From Nocardiopsis sinuspersici (lineage in GTDB: Bacteria; Actinomycetota; Actinomycetes; Streptosporangiales; Streptosporangiaceae): a stretch of DNA of 64,000 bases. A model generated the notes under the pieces. That model searched no databases. It had not been told where the DNA came from and saw nothing but the letters and a program-made list of their open reading frames with translations. The stretch lies in assembly GCA_008638415.1 (NCBI GenBank), contig VWVT01000002.1:124001-188000 (forward strand). Direction: 5' to 3'. Every line of letters begins with the position of its first letter. The stretch's first letter is position 1. Made by a program: the position numbers and the translations under genes. This document shows, piece by piece, positions 15,283-23,496 of this stretch.

Positions 15283-15476
15283 CCCTTAACCGCTCCCAGG
15301 AGGGCGGTCCACTCAGTGTTGTTGGCTTCCAGATGGCCGAGGTGGCGGTTCTGGGTGTCACGCACGGCGACGGCGGCGCGCGCAGCGTTCTGCCTGGCCT
15401 CTACGCAGTCACCGCCGTTGCCACCGCTGTAGCTGGACTTCTTCCACTCAGGTGAGAGCTTCGACTTCGTCATCAT
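15279..15476 (-). CDS. DUF397 protein, first of tandem pair
   Basis: The 65-residue product is a close paralog of its downstream neighbour (WKKSSYSGGNGGDCVEAR, VRDTQNRHLGHLEANNTEWTALLGAVKG). It begins inside the end of the XRE regulator gene (29-base overlap, with ATG 15476 or ATG 15473), so translation is coupled. Two tandem DUF397 genes next to one regulator suggest recent duplication. Confidence 0.9.
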   Translation of the reverse strand: MMTKSKLSPEWKKSSYSGGNGGDCVEARQNAARAAVAVRDTQNRHLGHLEANNTEWTALLGAVKG

Positions 15477-16281
15477 GCTTCCTTCGATGCTGGTGGAGAA
15501 CCTTCAGCGACTTCTCAGGCGACAGCGCGACCCCCAGGAGGTCGCTGAAAAGCGTATCCATCCGGGCCACGTCGTCCTGCTCGGTCACCATCCGGCCCGA
15601 TAGCGCGTCCTCCAGGTACAGCGTGTCCGACTGGTCCTCGAAGCTCAGGAGGGTGAAGGGCATGACCGCCGGGGGACCCGACGTGTCCAGAGGAACGACA
15701 TGAATCCTGATCCGTTTGGTTTCCACCATATCGATCAGCTTGGTGATCTGCTCGGACAGGACCTGCGGTCCGCCGATAGAGGCCAGGAGGACCGCTTCGT
15801 TCAGAACGACCACCATGCGGGGAGGGTCAGGGAGGTCCCAGAGCCTTTGCCTTTCCATCCGACCTGATACCAGCTCCTCGATATCGCGAAACGGTGCGAG
15901 GCCGTTGTTCGCCACGACCAGGGAACGCGCGTAGTCCTCCGTCTGGAGGAGGCCGGGAATGACCGTGGCCTCGAACTTGCGCATGACCGTTGCCATGGGT
16001 TCGGCCTTCACCAGGTCACCCGCCCAGGCGGGGTAGGCCTGCTTGGAGTTCAACCGGTCCCAGAGCCTGACGAGGGTCCCCTCCCCCGCGACCAGGACGT
16101 CCAGTTCCACCGCCATCTCGCGTGAGGGCCAGTGCGTGCCGGACTCGAATCCGGAGATGAGCGTGTCAGAGCAGTTCAGCGGAGCGGCCAGGCTCTTCTG
16201 GGTCCTGCCCGCCCTGGCCCGCAGAACCTTCAGTTCAGTTCCCCACTCCCGGGCGTTCGGCCTGATCTTGTGTTTCGCCAT
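15448..16281 (-). CDS. XRE-family regulator with DUF5753 sensor domain
   Basis: From ATG 16281 the product is 277 residues. An N-terminal helix-turn-helix (ELKVLRARAGRTQKSLAAPLNCSDTLISGFESG) is followed by the DUF5753 domain (YPAWAGDLVKAEPMATVMRKFEATVIPGLLQTEDYARSLV and later the LLSFEDQSDTLYLED motif). This is the WhiJ/AbaA-regulator type of Streptomyces, usually working with DUF397 proteins and often repressing development. The start was chosen because GAAGGG lies at proper distance upstream; upstream in-frame ATGs (16302, 16350) lack this. It is divergent from a two-gene operon at 16458. Confidence 0.9.
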   Translation of the reverse strand: MAKHKIRPNAREWGTELKVLRARAGRTQKSLAAPLNCSDTLISGFESGTHWPSREMAVELDVLVAGEGTLVRLWDRLNSKQAYPAWAGDLVKAEPMATVMRKFEATVIPGLLQTEDYARSLVVANNGLAPFRDIEELVSGRMERQRLWDLPDPPRMVVVLNEAVLLASIGGPQVLSEQITKLIDMVETKRIRIHVVPLDTSGPPAVMPFTLLSFEDQSDTLYLEDALSGRMVTEQDDVARMDTLFSDLLGVALSPEKSLKVLHQHRRKHDDEVEALT

Positions 16282-16457
16282 TACTCCACCCTTCTCCACC
16301 ATCCTCGCACCACCGAGAACAGCACTCCTCAAATTCTCCCATAAGCTCATGCACTCTATGGTTCCGAGCTCCTCTCTCGGATGATCGAATTCGAGGCCGA
16401 CGGCGATTCATGGCAGCGGCCTCGAGAGCATTCCACCATTCCACAGAGAAAAGGGAC

Positions 16458-16775
16458 ATGTCAGAATCGAACAGCCCGGCAACGGTGACCAGGGAGGCGG
16501 CCAAGCGGCTCGCCCTGGAACTGGACGCGCTGAACCTCAAGCCGCTCCCCCAGCCGGGGATGGTGCTGGTGGCGAAGCGGGGTTCCCAGGAACAGCCGGT
16601 GCGCCTGATGCGGACGGACTCGGGACAGTGGCACTGGTTCTGGATGTGGGAGCCGTTCCGCACGGAAGGCACGTGGGAGTACGAACAGGGCCTTCCCCTG
16701 GGCCGGGAGCGGGACATGGCCCGCCGTCTCCTGGGTGTCCTGGAGATCGCGGAGGCCGGGGAGAAGGTCACGTGA
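16458..16775 (+). CDS. Hypothetical protein, first gene of a small operon
   Basis: ATG 16458 follows AAGGGAC and yields 105 residues. The sequence has an N-terminal helix (TREAAKRLALELDALNLKPLP) and a tryptophan-rich middle with QWHWFWMWEP, followed by FRTEGTWEYEQGLPLG and a C-terminal helix. The eight aromatic residues in a short span suggest a compact binding surface. I do not recognise the family. It is divergent from the XRE regulator and likely controlled by it. Its end overlaps the next gene as GTGA. Confidence 0.6.
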   Translation: MSESNSPATVTREAAKRLALELDALNLKPLPQPGMVLVAKRGSQEQPVRLMRTDSGQWHWFWMWEPFRTEGTWEYEQGLPLGRERDMARRLLGVLEIAEAGEKVT

Positions 16776-17026
16776 GCGCGCACGAACTCCCCCGGTTCCT
16801 CGCCGAGGTCGGCCCCGAGGCGGCCGACTCCCTCGCCGCGACGGCGGGGGTGGAGAAGGTGGCACCGCGGCGGATCCTGTGCTCGGCCGTCGGCCTCCTC
16901 AACCTGCGCAGGCCCGGGGGAACCGTCTTCTTCGCACGCGGCGGAGCCGTGCTCACCCGCCCCGGGCAGAGGGTGGTGACCTTCTCCGAGCTCCGTGCGG
17001 GCGACCTTCCCGGGGAGTGCCTGTGA
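16772..17026 (+). CDS. Hypothetical protein, second gene of the small operon
   Basis: GTG 16772 overlaps the upstream stop by four bases and gives 84 residues (VSAHELPRFLAEVGPEAA, then a GRRP-like middle LLNLRRPGGTVFFARGGAVLTRPGQ). The product is small, soluble and unfamiliar. Coupling to the upstream gene suggests the two proteins act together. A strong bidirectional terminator follows at 17048. Confidence 0.6.
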   Translation: MSAHELPRFLAEVGPEAADSLAATAGVEKVAPRRILCSAVGLLNLRRPGGTVFFARGGAVLTRPGQRVVTFSELRAGDLPGECL

Positions 17027-17047
17027 GATCCGGAGGCCCCGCACCGA

Positions 17048-17099
17048 AGCGCACGGGCCCCTCTCCCGGGCAGGGCTCCGGGAGAGGGGCCCGTGCGCT
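17048..17099. terminator. Bidirectional terminator, 22-bp perfect stem
   Basis: Bases 17048-17069 are the exact reverse complement of 17078-17099, with an eight-base loop. It separates the small operon from the convergent rhamnogalacturonan lyase gene. Confidence 0.8.
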
Positions 17100-17195
17100 G
17101 GGGGGTTCGGCCGTCCGCGACCGCCCGCACACGGTTGCCGAGCGCGGGGCGGCCGTGCGAGCGCACCCGCACGACCGCCCCGACCCGCCCGGTGG

Positions 17196-19436
17196 TCAGG
17201 GTGTGTACACCTCCGGCCAGGGAGCGGGCTCCATGCCGTCCCCGATGAAGAAGCTCGGGTGCGGCGGCTGGTTGTAGGCGGTGTTCTGCCAGGCGACGGC
17301 CACCCGGTACTGGGTGTCGTGCATCAGGGTGGGCATCCGCAGTTCGGTGGGGACGGGCGTGGAGTAGATCCGCAGCGCCCGGTTGTCCTCGGTGCGCCAG
17401 ACGACCTCCTCACGCCAGTCACCGAGGATGTCGCCGCTCAGCGCCGGTGTGGACTTGGTGCCGTTGTTGGAGGCCACCCCGGAGCCGGTCAGCAGCCGGG
17501 TGTCGCCACCGGTCCCGTACTCGTCGATGCGGGTGCCGTCCAGCAGTTCCCGCAGCGGATCGCCGTCCCACCAGCTCACGAAGTTCACGGAGGAGGGAGC
17601 ACGAACACCCAGGCGGTCGCCCTCGGCGTCGTACACGCCGCTGACGCCGCCCCCCGCGACCCAGAACTCCGAGCCCGGGTTGCCCGGCCACACGTCCGCG
17701 GCCACGCCCCGGCCGGGCCCCTCCTCACCGCTGGCGGTGGGCCTGCGCCAGACCACGTCGCCGGTGGCGGCCTCGGCCACGTATGCGCCCGCCGCGCCTC
17801 CCGTGCGCTCGGTGATGGTGAAGACCTCCAGGCCGGAGCGGTCGGGCAGCAGGTCGCCCACGTGCATGGCGTCCCCGTGACCGTGGCCGGTGCTCCACAT
17901 CCCGCCGCCGTCGTCGTCGACGGCCATCGAGCCGTACATGACCTCGTCGCGGCCGTCGCCGTCGGCGTCGGCGATGCTCAACTGGTGGTTGCCCTGTCCG
18001 GCCCACTCCGACCCGGCGTCGTCGCTGTCGAAGGTCCAGCGGCGGGTGAAGCGCCCGTCGCGCCAGTCCCAGGCCGCGATGACCGAGCGCGTGTAGTAGC
18101 CGCGCGCCATGATCAGGCTGGGCCGTTGGCCGTCCAGGTAGGCGACGCCCGCCAGGAACCGGTCCGCACGGTTGCCGTAGCAGTCGCCCCAGTCGCAGAC
18201 GTCGCCGCGTCCGGGCACGTAGTCCACCGAGTCCAGTTCGGCCCCGCTGCGGCCGTCGAACATGGTGAGGAACTCCGGCCCGCTCAGGATGTAGCCGTCG
18301 CCGTTGCGGTGGTCGGCCCCGGCGTCACCGATGACCCCGCCGGTGCCGTCGACGGTGCCGTCGGCCGTCTTCGCGGCGACCTCGGACCGCCCGTCGCCGT
18401 CGAAGTCATAGACCTGGAACTGGGTGTAGTGCGCACCGGCGCGGATGTTGCGCCCCAGGTCGATGCGCCAGAGCCGCTCACCGCCGAGCTCGTAGGCGTC
18501 GAGCAGCACGGGGCCGGTACGACCCGCCTGGGAGTTGTCCTTGGCGTTGGTGGGCTCCCACTTCAGGACGATCTCGTACTCACCGTCGCCGTCGAGGTCG
18601 CCCACGCTGGCGTCGTTGGCGTCGTAGGTGTAGCCGCTGCCGCCGGACGGGACGTCCAGGGGGACGTCCAGGTAGCCGTCGCGCAGCGCCAGGGAGGTTT
18701 CCGAGGCCTCCGCCTCCTGACCGCCGACCACGGGTCGGACCGTGTAGCGGGCGTCGGCGGAGGCGCCGCCGTCCAGGTAGGAGGTGGCTTCGGTGAGGGG
18801 CTGCGGGTTGAGGAGCGTGGAGCCGCGGTAGACGTTGAAGGCGACGTCCTCGGGGTCGGTGGCCAGCAGGCGCCAGCTCACCAGGTTGCCCCGCGAACCG
18901 TGCACGCTCACCAGGCCGCGGTCCAACTCCTCGACCTGGCGCCCCTCGCCGGTGGTGGGCGGCTCCTCTTCGTCGGGCGGCTCCTCACCGGGGGGCTCCC
19001 CGGTGTCGCCGGTGCAGGCGGTGCCGTTGAGCGTGAAGGACTCGGGGAGCTCCGGGGCGCCGCCGTGGGAGGCGTTGAAGCCGAAGCCGACCGAGGCTCC
19101 GGTGGCGATGGCCGCGTTCCACCCGGCGTCGCCCACGCTGACGTGGTCCCCGGAACCGGCGAACTCGCCGTTCCAGCCGTTGGTGACGCGCTCGCCCGCG
19201 GTGAAGTCCCACTCCAGGGTCCAGCCGTCGACGGGATCACCGAGGTTGGTGACGGACACGGCCGCGGTGAAGCCGTTGTTCCACTGGTTCTGAACGGTGT
19301 AGTCGACCTCGCAGCCGGCGGCGGCGGAAGCGGGGCCGGTCGCCACGGCGGCGAACGCGGCGCCCGTGACGAGGGAGACCGCGAGGGATGTGACGCGCCG
19401 TGTCCGATGACGGGCGGCGGGGGGTATGGGGGGCAT
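17196..19436 (-). CDS. Secreted rhamnogalacturonan lyase, CBM2 plus PL11
   Basis: From ATG 19436 (GGAG upstream) the product has 746 residues. A signal peptide ends near 39 (ATGPASAAAG), followed by a CBM2 domain (about 40-142, with the paired cysteines GCEVDY and NGTACTG and tryptophans GWTLEWDF, GWNAAI), an acidic proline linker (GEPPGEEPPDEEEPP) and a PL11 lyase. PL11 is shown by VEELDRGLVSVHGSRGNLVSW, ASVGDLDGDGEYEIVLKW and the repeated DxDGDGRxE calcium-type motifs of an eight-blade propeller. It cleaves the rhamnogalacturonan I backbone of pectin; CBM2 would hold it to cellulose. A CelR-like operator lies upstream. Confidence 0.95.
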   Translation of the reverse strand: MPPIPPAARHRTRRVTSLAVSLVTGAAFAAVATGPASAAAGCEVDYTVQNQWNNGFTAAVSVTNLGDPVDGWTLEWDFTAGERVTNGWNGEFAGSGDHVSVGDAGWNAAIATGASVGFGFNASHGGAPELPESFTLNGTACTGDTGEPPGEEPPDEEEPPTTGEGRQVEELDRGLVSVHGSRGNLVSWRLLATDPEDVAFNVYRGSTLLNPQPLTEATSYLDGGASADARYTVRPVVGGQEAEASETSLALRDGYLDVPLDVPSGGSGYTYDANDASVGDLDGDGEYEIVLKWEPTNAKDNSQAGRTGPVLLDAYELGGERLWRIDLGRNIRAGAHYTQFQVYDFDGDGRSEVAAKTADGTVDGTGGVIGDAGADHRNGDGYILSGPEFLTMFDGRSGAELDSVDYVPGRGDVCDWGDCYGNRADRFLAGVAYLDGQRPSLIMARGYYTRSVIAAWDWRDGRFTRRWTFDSDDAGSEWAGQGNHQLSIADADGDGRDEVMYGSMAVDDDGGGMWSTGHGHGDAMHVGDLLPDRSGLEVFTITERTGGAAGAYVAEAATGDVVWRRPTASGEEGPGRGVAADVWPGNPGSEFWVAGGGVSGVYDAEGDRLGVRAPSSVNFVSWWDGDPLRELLDGTRIDEYGTGGDTRLLTGSGVASNNGTKSTPALSGDILGDWREEVVWRTEDNRALRIYSTPVPTELRMPTLMHDTQYRVAVAWQNTAYNQPPHPSFFIGDGMEPAPWPEVYTP

Positions 19437-19501
19437 GGGAAGGACACTCCTTACCGCATCCGGTGCCGACGTACCACGGCGGCCCGGATGCATCGATGGA
19501 G

Positions 19502-19515
19502 TGGGAGCGCTCCCG
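19502..19515. promoter_or_regulatory. CelR/CebR-type operator, TGGGAGCGCTCCCG
   Basis: The 14-base site agrees with the CelR/CebR palindrome TGGGAGCGCTCCCA at 13 positions and lies 66 bases upstream of the PL11 lyase start. CelR of Thermobifida fusca and CebR of Streptomyces bind this sequence and release it in cellobiose. The assignment is by sequence identity. The rest of 19516-19903 holds no gene that I can support. Confidence 0.85.
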
Positions 19516-19903
19516 AAAACAACGAGAATGTAACACGGACGGTAGCGGCTTGGGAACAGCTCTTTCTAAACCGATTTATACCTGCCGGAAGCACCCGCGT
19601 CCCAGTTGGCACAGGACCTCCGCCCGCCATGCATCCAGGGTGAGTGGGAACGGGGTAGTTGAAGATAAAACGTTTCAAGCCCGGGTCGCCACCCCGTTGG
19701 CACGGACGGCCCCGTGGGCCTTCCGGCCGGACACGCCCGCCGGGACCGGACCGGCCCGGAGCCCGAGGACGGATGAGGCGGTGGTCTCGGGCCGCCGGTT
19801 TCCCGCGGGTCCCCGGCCCCCATGCCCGTGGAGCGACAGGGGCGGTCGCCCCGGCCGCTCCCGGCGGGGGCGCCGGAGAGCGCTCCGCTGGGAGAATGCC
19901 CTC

Positions 19904-21178
19904 ATGCACCCGCCTTCCCGCCCGGTGGCCTCCACCTCCACCCTGGTCCTCGCCTCGTCCGCCCTGCCGGCGGTCCCCGCCTCCGCCGGGGCCTCGCCGT
20001 CGGTCCCCGGCCCGCCGGGCCCGCACGAGGTGAGGTTCGCGACGTTCAACGCCGCGCTGGAGCGCCCGGAGCGGGGAACGCTCGCCGAGGAACTGGCCGC
20101 TCCCGGCAGCGAGCAGGCGCGCAACGTCGCCGAGATCATCCAGCGCGTGCGCCCCGACGTCCTCCTGGTCAACGAGTTCGACCACGACGAGGAGGGCGCC
20201 GGTCCCCGCCTGTTCCAGGACAACTACCTGTCCGTCGGCCACAACGGCGCCGAGGCCGTCGAGTACCCGTACGTGTACACCGCGCCCGTCAACACCGGTG
20301 TGGCCTCGGGAGTGGACCTCAACGGCGACGGGGAGGCGGTGACCGAGCCCGGCGGTCCCGCCTACGCCGAGGACGCCTTCGGCTACGGGCTCTTCCCCGG
20401 CCAGTACGGGATGGTCGTGTACTCGATGTACCCGATCATCACCGGGCTGGTGCGAACCTTCCGCACCTTCCGGTGGGCGGACATGCCCGGCGCGCTCCTG
20501 CCCACCCTCCCCGGGACCGGCGAGCCCTACTACTCCCCCGAGGCCCTCGAAGTCCTGCGGCTGTCCTCCAAGAGCCACTGGGACCTGCCCGTCGACACCG
20601 GCGGGGGGCGCCTGGTCCACTTGCTGGCCAGCCATCCCACGCCGCCCGCCTTCGACGGACCGGAGAGGCGCAACGTCGCGCGCAACCACGACGAGATCCG
20701 CTTCTGGGCCGACTACGTCACCCCGGGCGCGGACTCCTACGTCTACGACGACCGGGGACGGCGCGGCGGCCTGCCCGCCGGTGTGCCGTTCGTCATCGCC
20801 GGTGACCTGAACGCCGACCCCGACGACGGCGACGCCCACCCGAGGGCCGTCGCCCGGCTCCTGGAACACCCCCGGGTCAACGACGTGCGCCCGTCCAGCC
20901 AGGGGGGCCGGGGCGCGGCCCGGCGCCAGGGCGGCGCCAACGACGGGCACGCGGGCGACCCGGACCTGGACAGCGCCGACTTCACGGACGAGCCCGGCCC
21001 GGGCAACCTGCGCGTGGACTACGTGCTGCCCTCGCGGACCCTCACGGCCCGCTCCTGCGGGGTGTTCTGGCCGACCGTGGACGACCCCCTGTTCCGCCTG
21101 ACCGGCGACCGCCCCTTCCCCAGCTCCGACCACCGCCTGGTGTGGGTGGACGTGGTCCGCCCCGGGGCGGGGCCTTAG
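19904..21178 (+). CDS. Secreted endonuclease/exonuclease/phosphatase-family protein
   Basis: ATG 19904 follows GGGAGA and gives 424 residues. A signal peptide covers about 1-33 (STLVLASSALPAVPASAGA). The EEP fold is shown by VRFATFNAALERP (Asn), PDVLLVNEFDHDEEG (Glu), GVPFVIAGDLNADPDDGDAHP (Asp-Asn) and SSDHRLVWVDV (Asp-His). The metal-dependent enzyme splits phosphodiester bonds; substrate could be nucleic acid or a phospholipid head group. It stands alone between the PL11 gene and chorismate mutase, and its stop codon is inside a terminator hairpin. Confidence 0.88.
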   Translation: MHPPSRPVASTSTLVLASSALPAVPASAGASPSVPGPPGPHEVRFATFNAALERPERGTLAEELAAPGSEQARNVAEIIQRVRPDVLLVNEFDHDEEGAGPRLFQDNYLSVGHNGAEAVEYPYVYTAPVNTGVASGVDLNGDGEAVTEPGGPAYAEDAFGYGLFPGQYGMVVYSMYPIITGLVRTFRTFRWADMPGALLPTLPGTGEPYYSPEALEVLRLSSKSHWDLPVDTGGGRLVHLLASHPTPPAFDGPERRNVARNHDEIRFWADYVTPGADSYVYDDRGRRGGLPAGVPFVIAGDLNADPDDGDAHPRAVARLLEHPRVNDVRPSSQGGRGAARRQGGANDGHAGDPDLDSADFTDEPGPGNLRVDYVLPSRTLTARSCGVFWPTVDDPLFRLTGDRPFPSSDHRLVWVDVVRPGAGP

Positions 21179-21238
21179 GGCGTGTCCGGCGGGTGCTGCC
21201 CGTCGCGCGGCGGGGTACGTGCCCGCCGGACACGCCCT
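21177..21238. terminator. Bidirectional terminator, 17-bp perfect stem
   Basis: Bases 21177-21193 are the exact reverse complement of 21222-21238. The left arm overlaps the stop codon of the EEP gene and the right arm ends just before the chorismate mutase stop on the minus strand. Confidence 0.7.
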
Positions 21239-21244
21239 GAGGGC

Positions 21245-21574
21245 TCACGCGGTGTGCGCGGCCTCCTCCTCGGCCGCGGCCAGTCCGGCGCTGATGACCT
21301 CGCCCATGATGGAGGCCAGCCGCTCCGGACCCAGGCGCGGGGCGCGCTCGGCCATGCGCTCGACCAGTTCCCGCTCACGCCGCATGTCGCGCCCGGCGAA
21401 GTAGCCGACCGGCTTGAGCCGCTGCACCCGGGCGGCCACGAGGGCGCGGCGTTCGAGGAGTTCGGCGAGCTCGTCGTCCATCTGGTCGATACGCCCGCGC
21501 AGCCGGCGGATCTCCTCGTCCGTGGAGGCGTCTCGGGGCGCCGGGGACGCGGAGGCGGAGTGGTTCTGGGACAC
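21245..21574 (-). CDS. Chorismate mutase (AroQ type)
   Basis: The 109-residue product has the all-helical AroQ fold: STDEEIRRLRGRIDQMDDELAELLERRALVAARVQRLK, with the arginine and lysine of the active site, followed by RDMRRERELVERMAERAPRLGPERLASIMGEVISAGL. It rearranges chorismate to prephenate, the entry to phenylalanine and tyrosine. No other aromatic gene is near. The 5' leader holds an intrinsic terminator and a possible leader peptide, suggesting attenuation. Confidence 0.9.
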   Translation of the reverse strand: MSQNHSASASPAPRDASTDEEIRRLRGRIDQMDDELAELLERRALVAARVQRLKPVGYFAGRDMRRERELVERMAERAPRLGPERLASIMGEVISAGLAAAEEEAAHTA

Positions 21575-21691
21575 GGTGTCTCCCTCGGTGTGGGAACGGG
21601 CCTTCAGGGCCCGGTACGGACGCTGTGCGGCCGTACGTCCCCCGCGGAGCGGTGCGTGGAGAGCGTGTCGTGGGGCGTCGGCCGCCTGGAG

Positions 21692-21728
21692 AAACGAAAG
21701 AGCACCGGGGCCCTGGCCCGGGTGCTCT
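21692..21728 (-). terminator. Terminator in the leader of chorismate mutase (possible attenuator)
   Basis: On the minus strand a 14-bp stem with one mismatch (21728-21715 and 21712-21699) is followed by TTTCGTTT. It lies about 118 bases before the chorismate mutase ATG. It can end a transcript from the upstream thioesterase gene, or act as an attenuator terminator for the mutase. A competing hairpin (GCCGAC with GTCGGC, around 21765-21782) lies upstream of it. Confidence 0.6.
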
Positions 21729-21752
21729 GTTGCCGACGATCCCTGCTGCCGC

Positions 21753-21812
21753 CTACGTGCGAGCGGCCGACGGGAGCGTCGGCTGGCTAAACACGTGATA
21801 ACGGCGGATCAT
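21753..21812 (-). CDS. Possible leader peptide of chorismate mutase
   Basis: ATG 21812 opens a 19-codon ORF, MIRRYHVFSQPTLPSAART. On its strand TAACAT ends seven bases before the ATG, a spacing that would give a leaderless transcript beginning at the start codon. A Tyr and a Phe codon lie in the first eight codons, and the ORF overlaps the alternative hairpin described at the terminator. No ribosome site precedes the ATG. The evidence is positional only, and one Tyr plus one Phe codon is less than a strong leader peptide normally has. Confidence 0.35.
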   Translation of the reverse strand: MIRRYHVFSQPTLPSAART

Positions 21813-21913
21813 GCCGGTGATGTTACCGGAACCGCCGCGGGAAGTGCCACGGCGCGTCCGAGAACGTCCTCTCGGTCCGTACGTCGGAGGGGGTGTCCGC
21901 TGGTCGGCCGCGG

Positions 21914-22585
21914 TCAGCCCTCCTGGGTCCCGGGCACGCTGACCTGGATCATGAGGGCGGTCGCCTCGGCGGTGACCTCGCCGTGGGCGCGGATCCGTCC
22001 GGCCACGAAGACCTTGCGGCCCTCCACCCGCTCCACCCACGAGGTGACCTCCAGCGGGGTGAACAGCGGCGTGGGCCTGCGGTAGTCCACGTTCAGGTTG
22101 GCGGTGAGCCCGGGCGCGGTCTCGACGGCGGAGACGCTGCCGACGGCCTGGTCGAGCAGGGCCGCGATCCAGCCGCCGTGCACGAGTCCGGGCGGGCCCT
22201 GGTAGACGGTGTTGAGGGTGACCTCGCCGCGCAGGCCCTCGGGAGTGCGCTCCAGCAGGAGCGGCGGGGCTGCGGGGTTGGTGTCACCGGCGACGATGTT
22301 GGTGATGGTGCCGAACTCGGTGTCGCCGGACTGGAGGTCGCGCTGGACCATGGTGCCGATCTGGCGCCGGGCGACGTTCAGCCCGTCGGTGAGGCCCTCG
22401 ACGGTGGAGGCGGCCTCGGCGAGGGTGTCGGCGTCGGCCTCGGTGTTGGCGACGGCGTCGATGAGGTCGTGGACGCGGGCCACGAGGGAGCGGAGCTCAG
22501 CGGGGATCTGGGCCTGCTCGACCACCGGGAGACCGAAGGCGCGGGGGTCGGGGCGCTCGGCTACCGATTGCGTGTTGACCGTCAT
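21914..22585 (-). CDS. PaaI-type hotdog-fold thioesterase
   Basis: From ATG 22585 (GAGGAACAC upstream) the product has 223 residues. The N-terminal part is helical (RSLVARVHDLIDAVANTEADADTLAEAASTVEG); the hotdog domain fills 110-223, with VYQGPPGLVHGGWIAALLDQAVG, the HGG motif of acyl-CoA thioesterases, and NLNVDYRRPTPL. It should hydrolyse an acyl-CoA; the substrate is unknown. A longer start at 22720 is not supported by a ribosome site. Confidence 0.82.
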   Translation of the reverse strand: MTVNTQSVAERPDPRAFGLPVVEQAQIPAELRSLVARVHDLIDAVANTEADADTLAEAASTVEGLTDGLNVARRQIGTMVQRDLQSGDTEFGTITNIVAGDTNPAAPPLLLERTPEGLRGEVTLNTVYQGPPGLVHGGWIAALLDQAVGSVSAVETAPGLTANLNVDYRRPTPLFTPLEVTSWVERVEGRKVFVAGRIRAHGEVTAEATALMIQVSVPGTQEG

Positions 22586-22731
22586 GTGTTCCTCGTCGAT
22601 TCGGCGTGTGCACGGGCGGCTGGGGGCACCACCAACGAACCGAATCCTACTCGGTGGTATTCCGTCTCGCCCGGGCTCGGCGGTGCGCTCCCCGTCACAG
22701 GACTCGGAGACGGGGAGCACCGACGACGCCG

Positions 22732-23169
22732 TCAGCCCAGCTCACGCACCATGTGCAGGTGCGGGATCCCGGCGTCCAGGAACTCCTCGCCGTGAGCCGT
22801 GTAGCCCAGTTGTGCGTAGAAGCCCAGCGCGTGTGTCTGCGCGTGCAGTTCCACCGCCCCCAGTCCGCGCTCGCGGGCCCGCTCCTCCGCCGCGCGGACC
22901 AGCGCGGCGCCGGTACCGTTGCCGCGCCCCTTGGGCAGGACCGCCAGGCGGCCGAGGAGGCCGGTTCCGCCGCCCAGGTCCACCAGGCGCACCGTTCCCA
23001 CGGGGACGCCGCCGTCCAGGGCGAGAAGGTGGTCGGCGGTGGCGTCGCGCTCGTCCCACTCCTCCTCGATGGGCACCTCCTGCTCGGCGACGAACACGGC
23101 TCCCCGGATGACGAACACTGCGGCACGGTCGCGCTCGTCGCGCGCCATGCGGATCTCGGTCGTAGTCAT
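22732..23169 (-). CDS. GNAT-family N-acetyltransferase
   Basis: The 145-residue protein has GNAT motifs: VFVIRGAVFVAEQEVPIEEEWDERDA (motif C/D), LLGRLAVLPKGRGNGTGAALVRAAEERARERG (the acetyl-CoA loop, motif A) and LGFYAQLGYTAHGEEFLDAGIPHLHMVREL (motif B). It resembles ElaA-type acetyltransferases. The acceptor substrate is unknown. It has no tight operon with neighbours. Confidence 0.88.
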   Translation of the reverse strand: MTTTEIRMARDERDRAAVFVIRGAVFVAEQEVPIEEEWDERDATADHLLALDGGVPVGTVRLVDLGGGTGLLGRLAVLPKGRGNGTGAALVRAAEERARERGLGAVELHAQTHALGFYAQLGYTAHGEEFLDAGIPHLHMVRELG

Positions 23170-23484
23170 GCCCGCAGGTTAGCCCCGCCGCCCGACCGCT
23201 CTCCCCGCGGGTGGCCCCGGGCATCTCCGCCGCACGGGGAGGGGTGCGCCGCACGGTGGAGGGCGCGATGCGGTGGAGGACGTGCGCGGGGGACCCGGCG
23301 GGGAGGCACGCCCGAGGCGGGCTGGCAGGCGGCGGGGCGGCGGGTACGGCAGGCACGTGCGGGGTGGACTGGCGGCGAGTGCGGTGAGCGAAGACGTCGG
23401 GGCCGTGGGCGAAGGACACGGCGAAGGCGGGCGAGGCGGGAGGGAGGCGCCGGGGCGGCGGCCGCCTCCGCCGGCGGCACTCCC

Positions 23485-23496
23485 TAACCTGGGGGT
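23485..23496 (+). promoter_or_regulatory. Candidate -10 box of a leaderless AraC-family gene
   Basis: TAACCT (23485-23490) ends six bases before ATG 23497, so transcription may start at the start codon. There is no ribosome site and no good -35. The stretch 23170-23484 is GC-rich and holds no gene that I can support. Confidence 0.4.

Noticed and set aside
21181..21240. A possible regulatory RNA or attenuator between the EEP gene and chorismate mutase
   Set aside because: The perfect hairpin is at the 3' ends of two convergent genes and is explained by a bidirectional terminator.
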